Shown in pieces: positions 34,489-43,184 of a stretch of DNA of 64,000 bases. This stretch comes from G965220205 sp965220205 (GTDB lineage: Bacteria; Chloroflexota; Dehalococcoidia; Lucifugimonadales; Australimonadaceae), in assembly GCA_965220205.1 (NCBI GenBank), contig OZ244812.1:2604001-2668000 (forward strand), in the 5' to 3' direction. The first letter of the stretch is position 1; each line of letters starts with the position of its first letter. Both the position numbers and the translations under genes were made by a program. Under the pieces are notes generated by a model that was not told the origin of the DNA, did no database searches, and was given only the letters and a program-made list of their open reading frames with translations.

Positions 34489-36297
34489 ATGGCAAGATTG
34501 CCCGCAGTGCGGAAGCCAACAAGCGCCGGGCTCCTCGATGTGCTCCGCTCGCAGCGCAGCACCTTCATCATGGCCGCGATCCTGTTGGTGCTGGGGTTCC
34601 TGCTCGTCTACCCAGTCTTCTTGCTGCTCATCCTCAGCTTCAACACCGCTCCCGAGATGTTCTTCGGCCCGCGCGAGTGGGGACTCGGCAACTGGCGGGT
34701 CGCCTTAGACAACGGGCGAATCCCGAAGGCCGTCTTCAACACTTTCCTCGTCTGGGGCATGACGGTAGGCATCAGCTTGCCGACCTCGGTGCTCATCGCT
34801 TGGATCCTGGCCCGCACGCGCGTCCCGTTCAGCCATACGTTGGAGTTCCTGTTCTGGGTCGCGTACGTCACCCCGGGCGGCGTTATCGCGTGGATGCTGC
34901 TCCTCGACCCGGACACTGGGTTCATCAACCTCATGTGGATGCAACTGCCGTTCATCGAGGGTCCGCTGTTCGATATCTTCAGCGTGTCGGGAATCGTGTG
35001 GGTGGGGCTGATGGGCAACGGCATCGCCCTGAAGGTGATGTTGCTTACGCCCGCCTTCCGCAACATGGACGCGGCGCTCGAGGAGGCGGCTCGCGTGAGC
35101 GGCGCATCTAATTTGAGAACGGCGATTCGCGTCACGGTGCCGCTGATGATTTCGCCCATCGCCCTCGTGCTCGCCCTCCAGATCCTGCGCATCTTCCAGG
35201 GCTTCGAAACTGAACTGCTCCTGGGCGTTCCAATTGGCTTCTACGTCTACTCCACACTGCTATACGAGCAGATCAGAGGGAATGAGCCGCCGCTCTACGG
35301 CCAGGCCACCGTGCTGGGCAGCATCACGCTCCTCGTTGTGGCTGTCATCGTCCCGATGCAGCGTTGGGTGCTCACGCGGCGGCGCTACACCACCATCGGC
35401 GCCGGGTTCAAGCCCGGCCTCATCGACCTGGGGCCGTTCAAGTGGCCGGTGGTGATGGGGTTCGTCGCGCTCCACGGGCTGCTGACTCTGGTGCCCGTCG
35501 CGGCGCTCATACTGGGCAGCTTCATGTGGAGGGCCGGGTTCTTCAACGTGGTCACCGTTTTCACGCTGGACCAGTGGCGCTACGTCCTAGCGGACGACCT
35601 GTTCGCCACCGGTCTGCGCACGACCCTCTTGCTAGCGTTCACGGCGGGCATCCTCAGCCCGCTCATCTTCTCGATGTTGGCCTACATCCTCGTCCGCACG
35701 CGCTGGCGGGGCCGCGGCATGCTGGACTCGCTCATCTGGGTCTCCGCCGCCTTGCCGGGCTTGCTGTCGTCCCTCGGGCTGCTGATGGTCATCATTGGGA
35801 CTCCCGGGGTCTCTATTCTCTACGGGACGATATGGATACTGCTCATCATCGTGATCCTCCAGGGCAACACCACGGGGGTCAACATCTCCAAGGCGGCCAT
35901 CGTGCAGGTCGGTTTCGAGATGGAGGAGGCTGCCCGGGTCTCGGGCGCCGGGTGGTTCAAGGCCTACTTCCAGATTTGGTTGAGGCTGCTGATGCCCACG
36001 ATGATCCTGTTGGGAACCCTCAACTTCAACATCGCGGCAGGCACGACCGCCAGCATCATCCTCCTCGCGTCGAGGAGCACGATCACGATGTCGATTCTGA
36101 CGCTGGAGTACGCGCAGCTCGGTCTGCGCGAGGCCGCAAGCGTCGTCAACATCATCGTGGGCGCAATCATCTTGACGACCGCGCTGACCGCACGGCACTA
36201 CGGCCTGCGGTTGGGCGTCCGTCACACCATGACGGGTGGTCAGGGAGCGGCGCAGCAAGCATCGACGAAAGAGGCGCCGACGTGGCAGCAGGCGTAG
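34489..36297 (+). CDS. Fused ABC transporter permease (FbpB-type, two permease halves)
   Basis: A 602-residue membrane protein from the ATG at 34489 (GGGAGGGA upstream). It holds two binding-protein-dependent permease domains in one chain, each with about six TM segments and an EAA loop: LEEAARVSGASNLRTAI near residue 198 and MEEAARVSGAGWFKAY near residue 479. The duplicated FbpB/SfuB architecture is typical of ferric iron and related importers. The two solute-binding lipoproteins lie directly upstream, but the ATPase is not in this operon; the best candidate is at 52841. UbiD follows by 64 nt. Confidence 0.9.
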   Translation: MARLPAVRKPTSAGLLDVLRSQRSTFIMAAILLVLGFLLVYPVFLLLILSFNTAPEMFFGPREWGLGNWRVALDNGRIPKAVFNTFLVWGMTVGISLPTSVLIAWILARTRVPFSHTLEFLFWVAYVTPGGVIAWMLLLDPDTGFINLMWMQLPFIEGPLFDIFSVSGIVWVGLMGNGIALKVMLLTPAFRNMDAALEEAARVSGASNLRTAIRVTVPLMISPIALVLALQILRIFQGFETELLLGVPIGFYVYSTLLYEQIRGNEPPLYGQATVLGSITLLVVAVIVPMQRWVLTRRRYTTIGAGFKPGLIDLGPFKWPVVMGFVALHGLLTLVPVAALILGSFMWRAGFFNVVTVFTLDQWRYVLADDLFATGLRTTLLLAFTAGILSPLIFSMLAYILVRTRWRGRGMLDSLIWVSAALPGLLSSLGLLMVIIGTPGVSILYGTIWILLIIVILQGNTTGVNISKAAIVQVGFEMEEAARVSGAGWFKAYFQIWLRLLMPTMILLGTLNFNIAAGTTASIILLASRSTITMSILTLEYAQLGLREAASVVNIIVGAIILTTALTARHYGLRLGVRHTMTGGQGAAQQASTKEAPTWQQA

Positions 36298-36361
36298 TCG
36301 TTCCTGTCCGCGCGGCGCGAGCCTCGCAGAGCGCTACGGACTAACACCAAAGGAGGGCGGC

Positions 36362-37807
36362 GTGGCAAACGTCACCGGCAGAGTTGCGTACAAGGACATG
36401 CGGGAGTACATGGACCTCTTGGAGTCGCAGGGCCTCCTCAAGCGCATACGAGAGGAGGTCGACCTCAAGTTCGAGATCGGCGCCATCACGGCGCGCTCGC
36501 TCGAGCGCGGGGGTCCCGCCTTGCTCTTCGAGAACGTCAAGGGCTACGAGGGCAAGCCTCTCGTCTCGAACCTCATCTCGACGACGGAGCAACTCGCGCT
36601 CGCGTTCGGCATCGAGCCCGACGAAGAGAAGATCCACGAGCGGGTCGTCGATGGGATGAACAACCGCATCATGTCGATCGAGGTCGGGCGCGAGGAGTCC
36701 CCCTGCAAGGAGGTGGTGATCGAGGGCGACGACCTCGATATCTTCATGATTCCCACCCCCTGGTGGCACGAGCACGACGGCGGCCAGTACCTCGCGACGA
36801 CCTCGGGCTGCGTGACGCGGGACCCCATTACCGGCATCCTAAACATGGGCTCCTACCGCGCCATGATCAAGGACAAGACGACGCTCAGCATGGCGGGCGG
36901 CACGCGCGGACGCGAGTCCTCCTCCGGCCCCGGCGGCGGCGACCACATCCTCGACAACGAGAAGATGGGCAAGCCGACCCCAATCGCGATTGTGATGGGC
37001 ATGGACCCGCTCCTGACGCTCGCGTCGGGAAGCCCGGTGCGCCCGAGCAGCGACGGCATTGAGGGCTCGATGGAGTACGACGCCGCGGGCGGCTGGCGAG
37101 GCGCCCCCACGGAGCTCGTGCGCTGCGAGAAGAGCGACCTGCTCGTCCCCGCTCAGGCCGAGTTCGTTATAGAGGGCGAAGTGCTCCCCAACGAGCGCAC
37201 AGAGGAGGGCCCGCACGGCGAGTCCACCGGCTTCTACGGCGAGAACCACGCCGCGTTCGTCATCAAGATCAAGGCCATCACCCACCGCAAGGACCCCATC
37301 ACCTACGGCCTGATCTGCCAGCGCGTCGAGGACTACCCCCGGCAGCTGCTGCGCTCAGGCTCCATGCAGAGCCGCCTCATCGCGCGCACCGGAATGACCA
37401 GCATCAAGGAAGTGCTGTTCCCCGAAGTAGGTCGCCACGGCATGCTGATCATCGCCGCCGAGATCGGGGATAAGGACGAGCCGCGCCGCATCATGGACGC
37501 CATCTGGGACTCGGAGTCGTGGCGCTGGATCGTCGTTGTGGACGACGACTGCAACGTCCGCGACTGGGACGAGGTGATGTGGCGTGTCGTGTCCAACGTG
37601 CAACCGGAGCGGGACGTGGTGCTCGGGCGCGAGTTCCCGCGCCAACAGCGCGCGCGGGGCGACGTCGACTTCGACCCGCCCAGCCGCGGCATGGGGATCG
37701 ACGCGACGTTCCGTTTCAAGCCGGAGGAGTTCCCGCCGGTCAACAAGGTCAGTCGCGACACCATGGCCCCGGTCGTCGCCAAGTGGGACCGCTACGGACT
37801 CTCGTAG
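36362..37807 (+). CDS. UbiD family (prenylated-FMN-dependent) decarboxylase
   Basis: A 481-residue protein from a GTG at 36362 with GGAGG upstream. The family layout is clear: an N-terminal region MREYMDLLESQGLLKRI, the catalytic-domain segment LNMGSYRAMIK (about residue 160) with its conserved Arg, and EGPHGESTGFYG (about residue 282) with the catalytic Glu residues. UbiD enzymes reversibly decarboxylate aromatic or unsaturated acids with prenyl-FMN made by UbiX; no ubiX is in the window. It leads an operon with two Rieske genes and a VOC protein, so it could decarboxylate a ring acid made or used by them. Confidence 0.9.
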   Translation: MANVTGRVAYKDMREYMDLLESQGLLKRIREEVDLKFEIGAITARSLERGGPALLFENVKGYEGKPLVSNLISTTEQLALAFGIEPDEEKIHERVVDGMNNRIMSIEVGREESPCKEVVIEGDDLDIFMIPTPWWHEHDGGQYLATTSGCVTRDPITGILNMGSYRAMIKDKTTLSMAGGTRGRESSSGPGGGDHILDNEKMGKPTPIAIVMGMDPLLTLASGSPVRPSSDGIEGSMEYDAAGGWRGAPTELVRCEKSDLLVPAQAEFVIEGEVLPNERTEEGPHGESTGFYGENHAAFVIKIKAITHRKDPITYGLICQRVEDYPRQLLRSGSMQSRLIARTGMTSIKEVLFPEVGRHGMLIIAAEIGDKDEPRRIMDAIWDSESWRWIVVVDDDCNVRDWDEVMWRVVSNVQPERDVVLGREFPRQQRARGDVDFDPPSRGMGIDATFRFKPEEFPPVNKVSRDTMAPVVAKWDRYGLS

Positions 37808-37849
37808 CCGCCAACCGGCGTTCGGCGCGCCGCGTCGAGGAGGGAACTC

Positions 37850-39118
37850 ATGCTGAGTGTCCAAGAAAACGAGCGGCTCACCAGGGTGGGGCCCGGCACG
37901 CCCATGGGCGCGCTCCTGCGCCGCTACTGGTTCCCCGTCACCACCTCGTTCGAGATGACCCAGAATCCGACCAAGTCGGTCCGGATACTGGGCGAGTCGC
38001 TGACGGCGTTCAAGGACCGCCAGGGCCGTTTGGGGCTCGTCGCCCAACGGTGCGCCCACCGGCGCGTCGACCTCAAGTACGGCATTCCCGAGAACGAGGG
38101 CCTGCGCTGCCCCTATCACGGGTGGATGTACGACACCCAGGGCCAGTGCCTCGAGATGCCCGCCGAGGACCCTCAGAGCACGTTCGCCAACCGGGTGAAG
38201 ATTACCTCGTATCCCGTCGAGGAGCTCGGCGGCCTCGTCTGGGCCTACCTCGGCCCTGCGCCCGCTCCGATTCTGCCGCGATGGGACGTATTCGCCTACG
38301 ACAACGTCTTCCGGCAGATTGGGACCACTGTCCTCAACGCCAACTGGCTCCAATGCCAGGAGAACTCCGTCGACACCGTCCACACTGAGTACCTGCACGG
38401 TCACTTGGCGATGTACGTGCTCGAACGCCTCGGCGTAACGGACCCCAACGTCACGCGGCGGTTCAAGCATTTCGTGGACCAACACCACATCAAACTCGAC
38501 TTCCGGCCCGCCGAGTACGGGATACAGAAGTACCGCTTGCGCGAGGGGCAGCCAGAGGACTCCGGCAGCTGGCAGGAAGGCCACCCGCTCGTGTTCCCGA
38601 ACTACGTGCTCATCGGCCAGCCTGGGCACAGGGAGATGCAGATTCGTGTGCCGATGGACGACACGCACACGTGGCACCTCTCGTACCAGATCTACTTTGG
38701 GGGTCCCGGCGTCGCGATGCCCGTTCAGGACCCGGTCCCCAGCTTCGAAGCGCCCATCCTTGACTTGCCCGACTACATCCTCGGTCAGGACATGGTCGTC
38801 TGGCCCGCGCAGGGCGAGATCGTCGACCGCTCCGTCGAGAAGCTCGCGGCGACCGACCGCGGCCTCATCATGTTCCGCAAGATGCTCGCGGACCAGATCG
38901 AGATCGTCGAGGACGGCGGCGACCCAATGAACGTCTTCCGCGACCCGGAGAGCGCGCGCTTCATCAAGCTGCACATGGAGGACTACGGCCCGCTGACCCG
39001 CTACCAGCGCGGTCTACTCAAGTATTCGAACACGGGACCGCTCAACACGGTGATGGACCAGCTCGACGACCTCCTCGCCGAGATTGCCGAGGCGAATAGC
39101 AAGGCCGTCGCCACCTAG
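37850..39118 (+). CDS. Rieske aromatic oxygenase alpha subunit, copy 5
   Basis: A 422-residue protein with GAGGAGGGA before the ATG. Rieske ligands are C68-x-H70 and C87-x2-H90, and the iron site is D175, H178, H183 in ENSVDTVHTEYLH. It is closely related to the next gene (shared KYGIPENEGLRCPYHGWMY, TTVLNANWLQCQENSVDTVH), a tandem duplication that has diverged mainly in the substrate pocket and C-terminus. It lies 42 nt after UbiD and 36 nt before copy 6 in one operon. Confidence 0.92.
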   Translation: MLSVQENERLTRVGPGTPMGALLRRYWFPVTTSFEMTQNPTKSVRILGESLTAFKDRQGRLGLVAQRCAHRRVDLKYGIPENEGLRCPYHGWMYDTQGQCLEMPAEDPQSTFANRVKITSYPVEELGGLVWAYLGPAPAPILPRWDVFAYDNVFRQIGTTVLNANWLQCQENSVDTVHTEYLHGHLAMYVLERLGVTDPNVTRRFKHFVDQHHIKLDFRPAEYGIQKYRLREGQPEDSGSWQEGHPLVFPNYVLIGQPGHREMQIRVPMDDTHTWHLSYQIYFGGPGVAMPVQDPVPSFEAPILDLPDYILGQDMVVWPAQGEIVDRSVEKLAATDRGLIMFRKMLADQIEIVEDGGDPMNVFRDPESARFIKLHMEDYGPLTRYQRGLLKYSNTGPLNTVMDQLDDLLAEIAEANSKAVAT

Positions 39119-39154
39119 GGGCTATCGCCCGCGACCGTCGGGGAAGGGGACTGG

Positions 39155-40414
39155 ATGCTCAGCAGCGAAGCGAACGAACGGCTCGTGCGGGTCGGGCCCG
39201 GCACGCCCATGGGCGTGCTTATGCGCCGGTACTGGCACCCCGTCGCCACCTCCTACGAGATGACCCAAGACCCGGTCAAGTCGGTCCGCATACTCGGGGA
39301 GACGCTCACGCTGTTCAAGGACCGCAGCGGCGTCCTCGGGCTGGTCGCCCAGCGCTGCGCGCACCGCAGCGTTGAGCTCAAGTACGGCATCCCTGAGAAC
39401 GAGGGGCTGCGTTGCCCCTATCACGGCTGGATGTACAACGCCAGCGGTCAGTGCCTCGAGATGCCCGCGGAGGACGCCGACAGCACCTTCGCCAGCCGCG
39501 TCAAGATACTGTCGTACCCCGTCCAAGAGTTGGGCGGGCTCGTCTTCGCCTACCTCGGCCCCGAGCCCGCGCCCCTGCTGCCGCGTTGGGGCCCCTTCGT
39601 GTGGGAAAACCGCTATCGGCAGGTCGGCACGACGGTCCTCAACGCCAACTGGCTCCAGTGCCAGGAGAACTCGGTCGACACCGTTCACACCGAGTGGGCG
39701 CACGGGCGTTTCGGCTTATGGGCCTGCGAGAAGCTCGGGGTAGAGGACCCAGCGCAGTGGGCGCGGTTCAGGCGTTTCACCCGTCACCATCTTAAGATAG
39801 GGTTCGACCCGTTCGACAAAGGCATCATCAAGCGGCGCATGACCGAGGGCGGCGACGAGCAATCTCCCAGCTGGGCCATCGGCCATCCCCTTGTGTTCCC
39901 CAACTACGTCTACATCGGGCAGGCCGGCAAGGACGAGTTCCAGATACGCGTGCCGATGGACGACGCCCACACGTGGCACCTCTCCTACCACGTCTACAAC
40001 CCCGGCGTCCCCGTGCCCCCGCAGGACCCCGTGCCGAGCTTCAAAGTCCCCCTCCGCGACCTGCCCGACTTCGTCCTCGGCCAGGACATGCTCATGTGGA
40101 CCGCCCAGGGCGAGCTTGTCGACCGCTCCGTCGAGAAGCTCGCCGAGACCGACCGCGGCCTCATCATGTTCCGCAAGATGCTTGAGGAGCAGATGAGGAT
40201 CGTCGAGGACGGCGGCGACCCGATGAACGTCTTCCGCGAACCAGCCGAGAATGGCGTTGTCGAGCTTGAGCTCGAGGACTACGGCGACATCTCCGGGTAC
40301 AGGCCCGGCGCCGCCCACTACCAGAACTATGGGGACTTCAGTCCCTGGAACGACGAACTCGACGCCCTCATGATCGATGGCGCAAAAGCCGCGCGAGAGC
40401 GGGTCGGCGCCTAG
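39155..40414 (+). CDS. Rieske aromatic oxygenase alpha subunit, copy 6
   Basis: A 419-residue tandem paralogue of copy 5, with GGGGAAGGGG upstream of the ATG. The cluster ligands C68, H70, C87, H90 and iron ligands D175, H178, H183 are intact. Differences from copy 5 (for example TEWAHGRFGLW against TEYLHGHLAMY right after the iron site) suggest another substrate or that the two form a mixed oligomer. It precedes the VOC gene by 37 nt. Confidence 0.92.
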   Translation: MLSSEANERLVRVGPGTPMGVLMRRYWHPVATSYEMTQDPVKSVRILGETLTLFKDRSGVLGLVAQRCAHRSVELKYGIPENEGLRCPYHGWMYNASGQCLEMPAEDADSTFASRVKILSYPVQELGGLVFAYLGPEPAPLLPRWGPFVWENRYRQVGTTVLNANWLQCQENSVDTVHTEWAHGRFGLWACEKLGVEDPAQWARFRRFTRHHLKIGFDPFDKGIIKRRMTEGGDEQSPSWAIGHPLVFPNYVYIGQAGKDEFQIRVPMDDAHTWHLSYHVYNPGVPVPPQDPVPSFKVPLRDLPDFVLGQDMLMWTAQGELVDRSVEKLAETDRGLIMFRKMLEEQMRIVEDGGDPMNVFREPAENGVVELELEDYGDISGYRPGAAHYQNYGDFSPWNDELDALMIDGAKAARERVGA

Positions 40415-40451
40415 CCGGCCGCGACAAAGCTACGAGAAAGGAGACACTGCC

Positions 40452-41474
40452 ATGGGAGAGTTCCGCAACGGCGCAGCCCACTGGATCGACCACGTAGTCG
40501 TCCCGACCAACAACATCGACGCCTGGGTCACCTGGGCGGTGAACGCGATCGGCGTCGAGCGCGGTCCCATCCGGGGCCTCTCCACGGCCGAACAGAAGCG
40601 CGGCGGGACCGTCGCCTGCTTCCTCGACATCGGCGATGGGTCGTGCCACTTCGGCGCGTTCCTCCAGAAGGAGCAGCTGCCGCCCAGCAAAGGGCTCGGC
40701 GTCGACACCCCGCGTTACGCGTTCTTCGTGCGCCCTGAAGACCTCGACGAGCACATCCTGCGGCTCGAAAGCCACGGCGTCCCGCACACCGACCCTGCGC
40801 AGACTGCCGCGGTGGGCGCGGACGGTGCCTCCGTGTGCTTCGAGGACCCCGACGGCAACCAGTTCGAGTTCTTTGCGCCCGCCGTCATGCCCGCCGGTGC
40901 CATGGAGGTTTCGACCGCGCTCGGGGTCGGCCGGGTCGCGAGCGCGACGCTCGGTTCGAGGGACCTCCAGCGCACCGCTGACTTCTTCTCCGCCTACTGC
41001 GACATCGACCCCCTCGACGACCCGGGGATCCCCGAAGACACACTGGTCATCCCGATGGCGGCCGGCAGCCGCTACGAGTTCCGCCTCAAGGACACGGTCG
41101 ACGACCGCGTCACCGGTCACGGCCCTTGGTTCGCCATGCACACCGCGCTCACCGTCCCCGCGGAGGAGTTCATGCCCAACTACCTCCGTCTGTGGGCGGG
41201 AGTCCCCGAGGAGGAGGTGCGGAAGGAGCAGGCGGGCCTCACGATGGAGCAAGAGGACGCGCTCCCGGCGCGCACCGGGATTCACGGCAGCCCCACCGGC
41301 CAGATTTGGAAGCAGACCTACGACCGCGGCGACGAGGTGTACGACCCGGACGGCCACGCGTTCCACTTCATCGGCGGGATCAGCACGTCGCCCGACGGCT
41401 CGCTAGCGGTCTACCGGCCGAAGGAGCAATCGTCGTACCTCGATGAGCTGAAGGCGGTCGCCGGTCTCCGGTAA
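40452..41474 (+). CDS. VOC superfamily (glyoxalase/extradiol dioxygenase-like) protein
   Basis: A 340-residue protein from the ATG at 40452 after AAAGGAG. Two vicinal-oxygen-chelate modules are visible: the first opens HWIDHVVVPTNNIDAW and closes with FEDPDGNQFEFF, which supplies His and Glu ligands, and the second begins near RVASATLGSRDLQRT and ends VYDPDGHAFHFI. Type I extradiol ring-cleaving dioxygenases have this two-module architecture, so cleavage of a catechol formed by the upstream Rieske/UbiD enzymes is plausible. Lyase or isomerase activity cannot be excluded. It is the last gene of the operon. Confidence 0.8.
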   Translation: MGEFRNGAAHWIDHVVVPTNNIDAWVTWAVNAIGVERGPIRGLSTAEQKRGGTVACFLDIGDGSCHFGAFLQKEQLPPSKGLGVDTPRYAFFVRPEDLDEHILRLESHGVPHTDPAQTAAVGADGASVCFEDPDGNQFEFFAPAVMPAGAMEVSTALGVGRVASATLGSRDLQRTADFFSAYCDIDPLDDPGIPEDTLVIPMAAGSRYEFRLKDTVDDRVTGHGPWFAMHTALTVPAEEFMPNYLRLWAGVPEEEVRKEQAGLTMEQEDALPARTGIHGSPTGQIWKQTYDRGDEVYDPDGHAFHFIGGISTSPDGSLAVYRPKEQSSYLDELKAVAGLR

Positions 41475-41483
41475 CCGGCGGGC

Positions 41484-41609
41484 CTACGATTCCAGCGCGC
41501 GTCGAACCTCGGCGTCGCTCAACCCGTACACGTCGCGGGCCTTCTGGGGCGTGATGTAGCCGTCCTGGAGGTCCCCCGCGACGCGGTCGCGGTCGCGCGG
41601 GTCGAGCAT
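41484..41609 (-). pseudogene. Duplicated 3' end of hyuB
   Basis: The minus strand encodes 41 residues, MLDPRDRDRVAGDLQDGYIT to RRALES, matching the C-terminus of HyuB (43185-44870). Positions 41527-41594 are identical to the corresponding HyuB segment for 68 nt; the final 14 codons are more diverged. Its ATG directly follows, in frame, the stop codon of the 191-residue gene upstream. It marks the left flank of the ParA cassette. Confidence 0.85.
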
Positions 41610-42185
41610 TCAACCGGATAGACTAGCTCGCTTAGCTGGCCTTGGCTCCTCACCACGAAGCAGGCGGTAACCTCGCCAATTCTCGATATGAGTCGCGATT
41701 CGCTTCGTCAGGACTGACTTCCGTTCTTTACCGCTCGTGCGCATTCCGAGAAGGTTTGCCAACTCAACTAGGACCGCTAGCGGCTCCTTGGATTGTTCCA
41801 GCGACGTCACGACGTCTGTAGTCTCCATCTGGTCGAATTCCTGCTCCAGCCAACGGGCTCGCTCGGCTGCGTCCACATGTGCCGTAACTCCCCTGGAGCC
41901 GGATAGTGTTGGGGTTTTCAGTCCCAAGAGCCGCCGTAGGCCGGTGTTCTCGCGGGCGCGATCCGCTAGAACGTCGAGACGTGATAGACCGGCAGACAAC
42001 TCACCACTCGACTCCATCGTTGGAATGGCTTCTACGAGCAAGCGCAATTCATCTAAGAATTCCTGAGTGTCGCTTAGGGTACGAAGTAGTTCGACCTTTT
42101 CCTCGTTAGAGGGGAGCGAATTCAGCAACCCTCGTAGTCCTCTGAACAGAGCGTCGACCTGGTAATGTGATTCTTTGGTAGGCAT
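41610..42185 (-). CDS. Hypothetical protein paired with ParA (SAP-like C-terminal segment)
   Basis: A 191-residue protein starting MPTKESHYQVDALFRGL, with GGGAGG before the ATG and only 1 nt after the ParA stop, so the pair is translationally linked. It is mostly helical, with LLRTLSDTQEFLDELRLLVE near residue 50. Residues about 137-175 (VLVELANLLGMRTSGKERKS) resemble a SAP or Rho-N-type nucleic-acid-binding helix pair. A ParB-like or effector role beside ParA is possible. Base composition is lower in GC than its neighbours. I do not recognise a family. Confidence 0.72.
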   Translation of the reverse strand: MPTKESHYQVDALFRGLRGLLNSLPSNEEKVELLRTLSDTQEFLDELRLLVEAIPTMESSGELSAGLSRLDVLADRARENTGLRRLLGLKTPTLSGSRGVTAHVDAAERARWLEQEFDQMETTDVVTSLEQSKEPLAVLVELANLLGMRTSGKERKSVLTKRIATHIENWRGYRLLRGEEPRPAKRASLSG

Positions 42186-42186
42186 G

Positions 42187-43131
42187 CTAGGGTACCTCCC
42201 TTAGCTTGGTGATCAGTTCCCGTGTGATTCTAGGATACGCGTTATACCTCGCTGCTGTTCGAGCGCTTGTTGACCCATGTTCCCAAACAGGGACTCTACT
42301 CTCTGCAGCTTCGCTGTACCCGATCAGTTCAGTTGTGTAAGTTGAAACGACCTTATCTTCTAGGAATTCGCTCTTGGCCTTATTCATGATGTCGTGGTGG
42401 GTAGTGACTACTCTGCTCCCCCCACTTCGAATCTTGACGAATGCAATTGCTCCCAATTCAGCCACTGCTCGCTTCTCATTTGATCCTGCCCATGTCTGAG
42501 CTGCCGAAATGAGCTTACCTATTTTGCCTATCTTATCAACTAGGATATGCAAGCCAATCGTGGAGAGATGATCAGGAATAGCAGTGACGACATAGTAATC
42601 GCTTGCATGAAGAGCATTCTGTGTCATAAAATATAGATTTGGCGGGCAATCAATAACAATCCAATCGTACGTATCTCGAACACCATCGATGACCTTCGAC
42701 AAGAACGATCGTTCTTTCAGATACTGTTGAGCATTCTGCCGGATCGCCTGCATAGTTGGGAATGTACCGACAATTTGCCCGCTTCCACCGAGATCCTCTC
42801 CGAGCAATTCTATATCGCAAGGAATCATGTCTAGTCCAGGAATAGGATTTCGTCCTACGACAACGCAACCGTTCCAAATGTATCTCTGTACTTCCAATGG
42901 GAGAGCTTGGTTGTAGCGGTCATATAGAGTCTTTATTGTTCCTACATTTCGCTTGCGGCGGTCCCATTGTTCAGGAGTAGCGCAGAGGAACGTCAAGTTG
43001 GTCTGTGGGTCGATATCAATCATGAGGACTCGCTGGCGGTGGTGCTGGGCGAGTGAACACGACACATGATAAGCGGATGTGGTCTTGCCCACTCCGCCTT
43101 TGTAGTTGATGAAGGAGATGACGGTGGTCAT
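42187..43131 (-). CDS. ParA/Soj-family ATPase
   Basis: A 314-residue protein with the deviant Walker A KGGVGKTTS at residues 11-19, Walker A' region MIDIDPQTNLTF, and DWIVIDCPPNLYFMTQNAL (Walker B). Such ATPases position plasmids, chromosomes or large complexes by ATP-driven binding to DNA. There is no parB, parS-like array or replication gene, so this is not a standard partition locus. The gene is clearly AT-richer than the surroundings and starts 54 nt from the hyuB stop. Together with the 191-residue gene it forms a 1.57 kb cassette between copies of the hyuB end. Confidence 0.9.
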   Translation of the reverse strand: MTTVISFINYKGGVGKTTSAYHVSCSLAQHHRQRVLMIDIDPQTNLTFLCATPEQWDRRKRNVGTIKTLYDRYNQALPLEVQRYIWNGCVVVGRNPIPGLDMIPCDIELLGEDLGGSGQIVGTFPTMQAIRQNAQQYLKERSFLSKVIDGVRDTYDWIVIDCPPNLYFMTQNALHASDYYVVTAIPDHLSTIGLHILVDKIGKIGKLISAAQTWAGSNEKRAVAELGAIAFVKIRSGGSRVVTTHHDIMNKAKSEFLEDKVVSTYTTELIGYSEAAESRVPVWEHGSTSARTAARYNAYPRITRELITKLREVP

Positions 43132-43184
43132 AGTCTTTGTGTCCCTGTGAGCTCGTAGAGGCGACAGTATGGTATCACGTTCCC

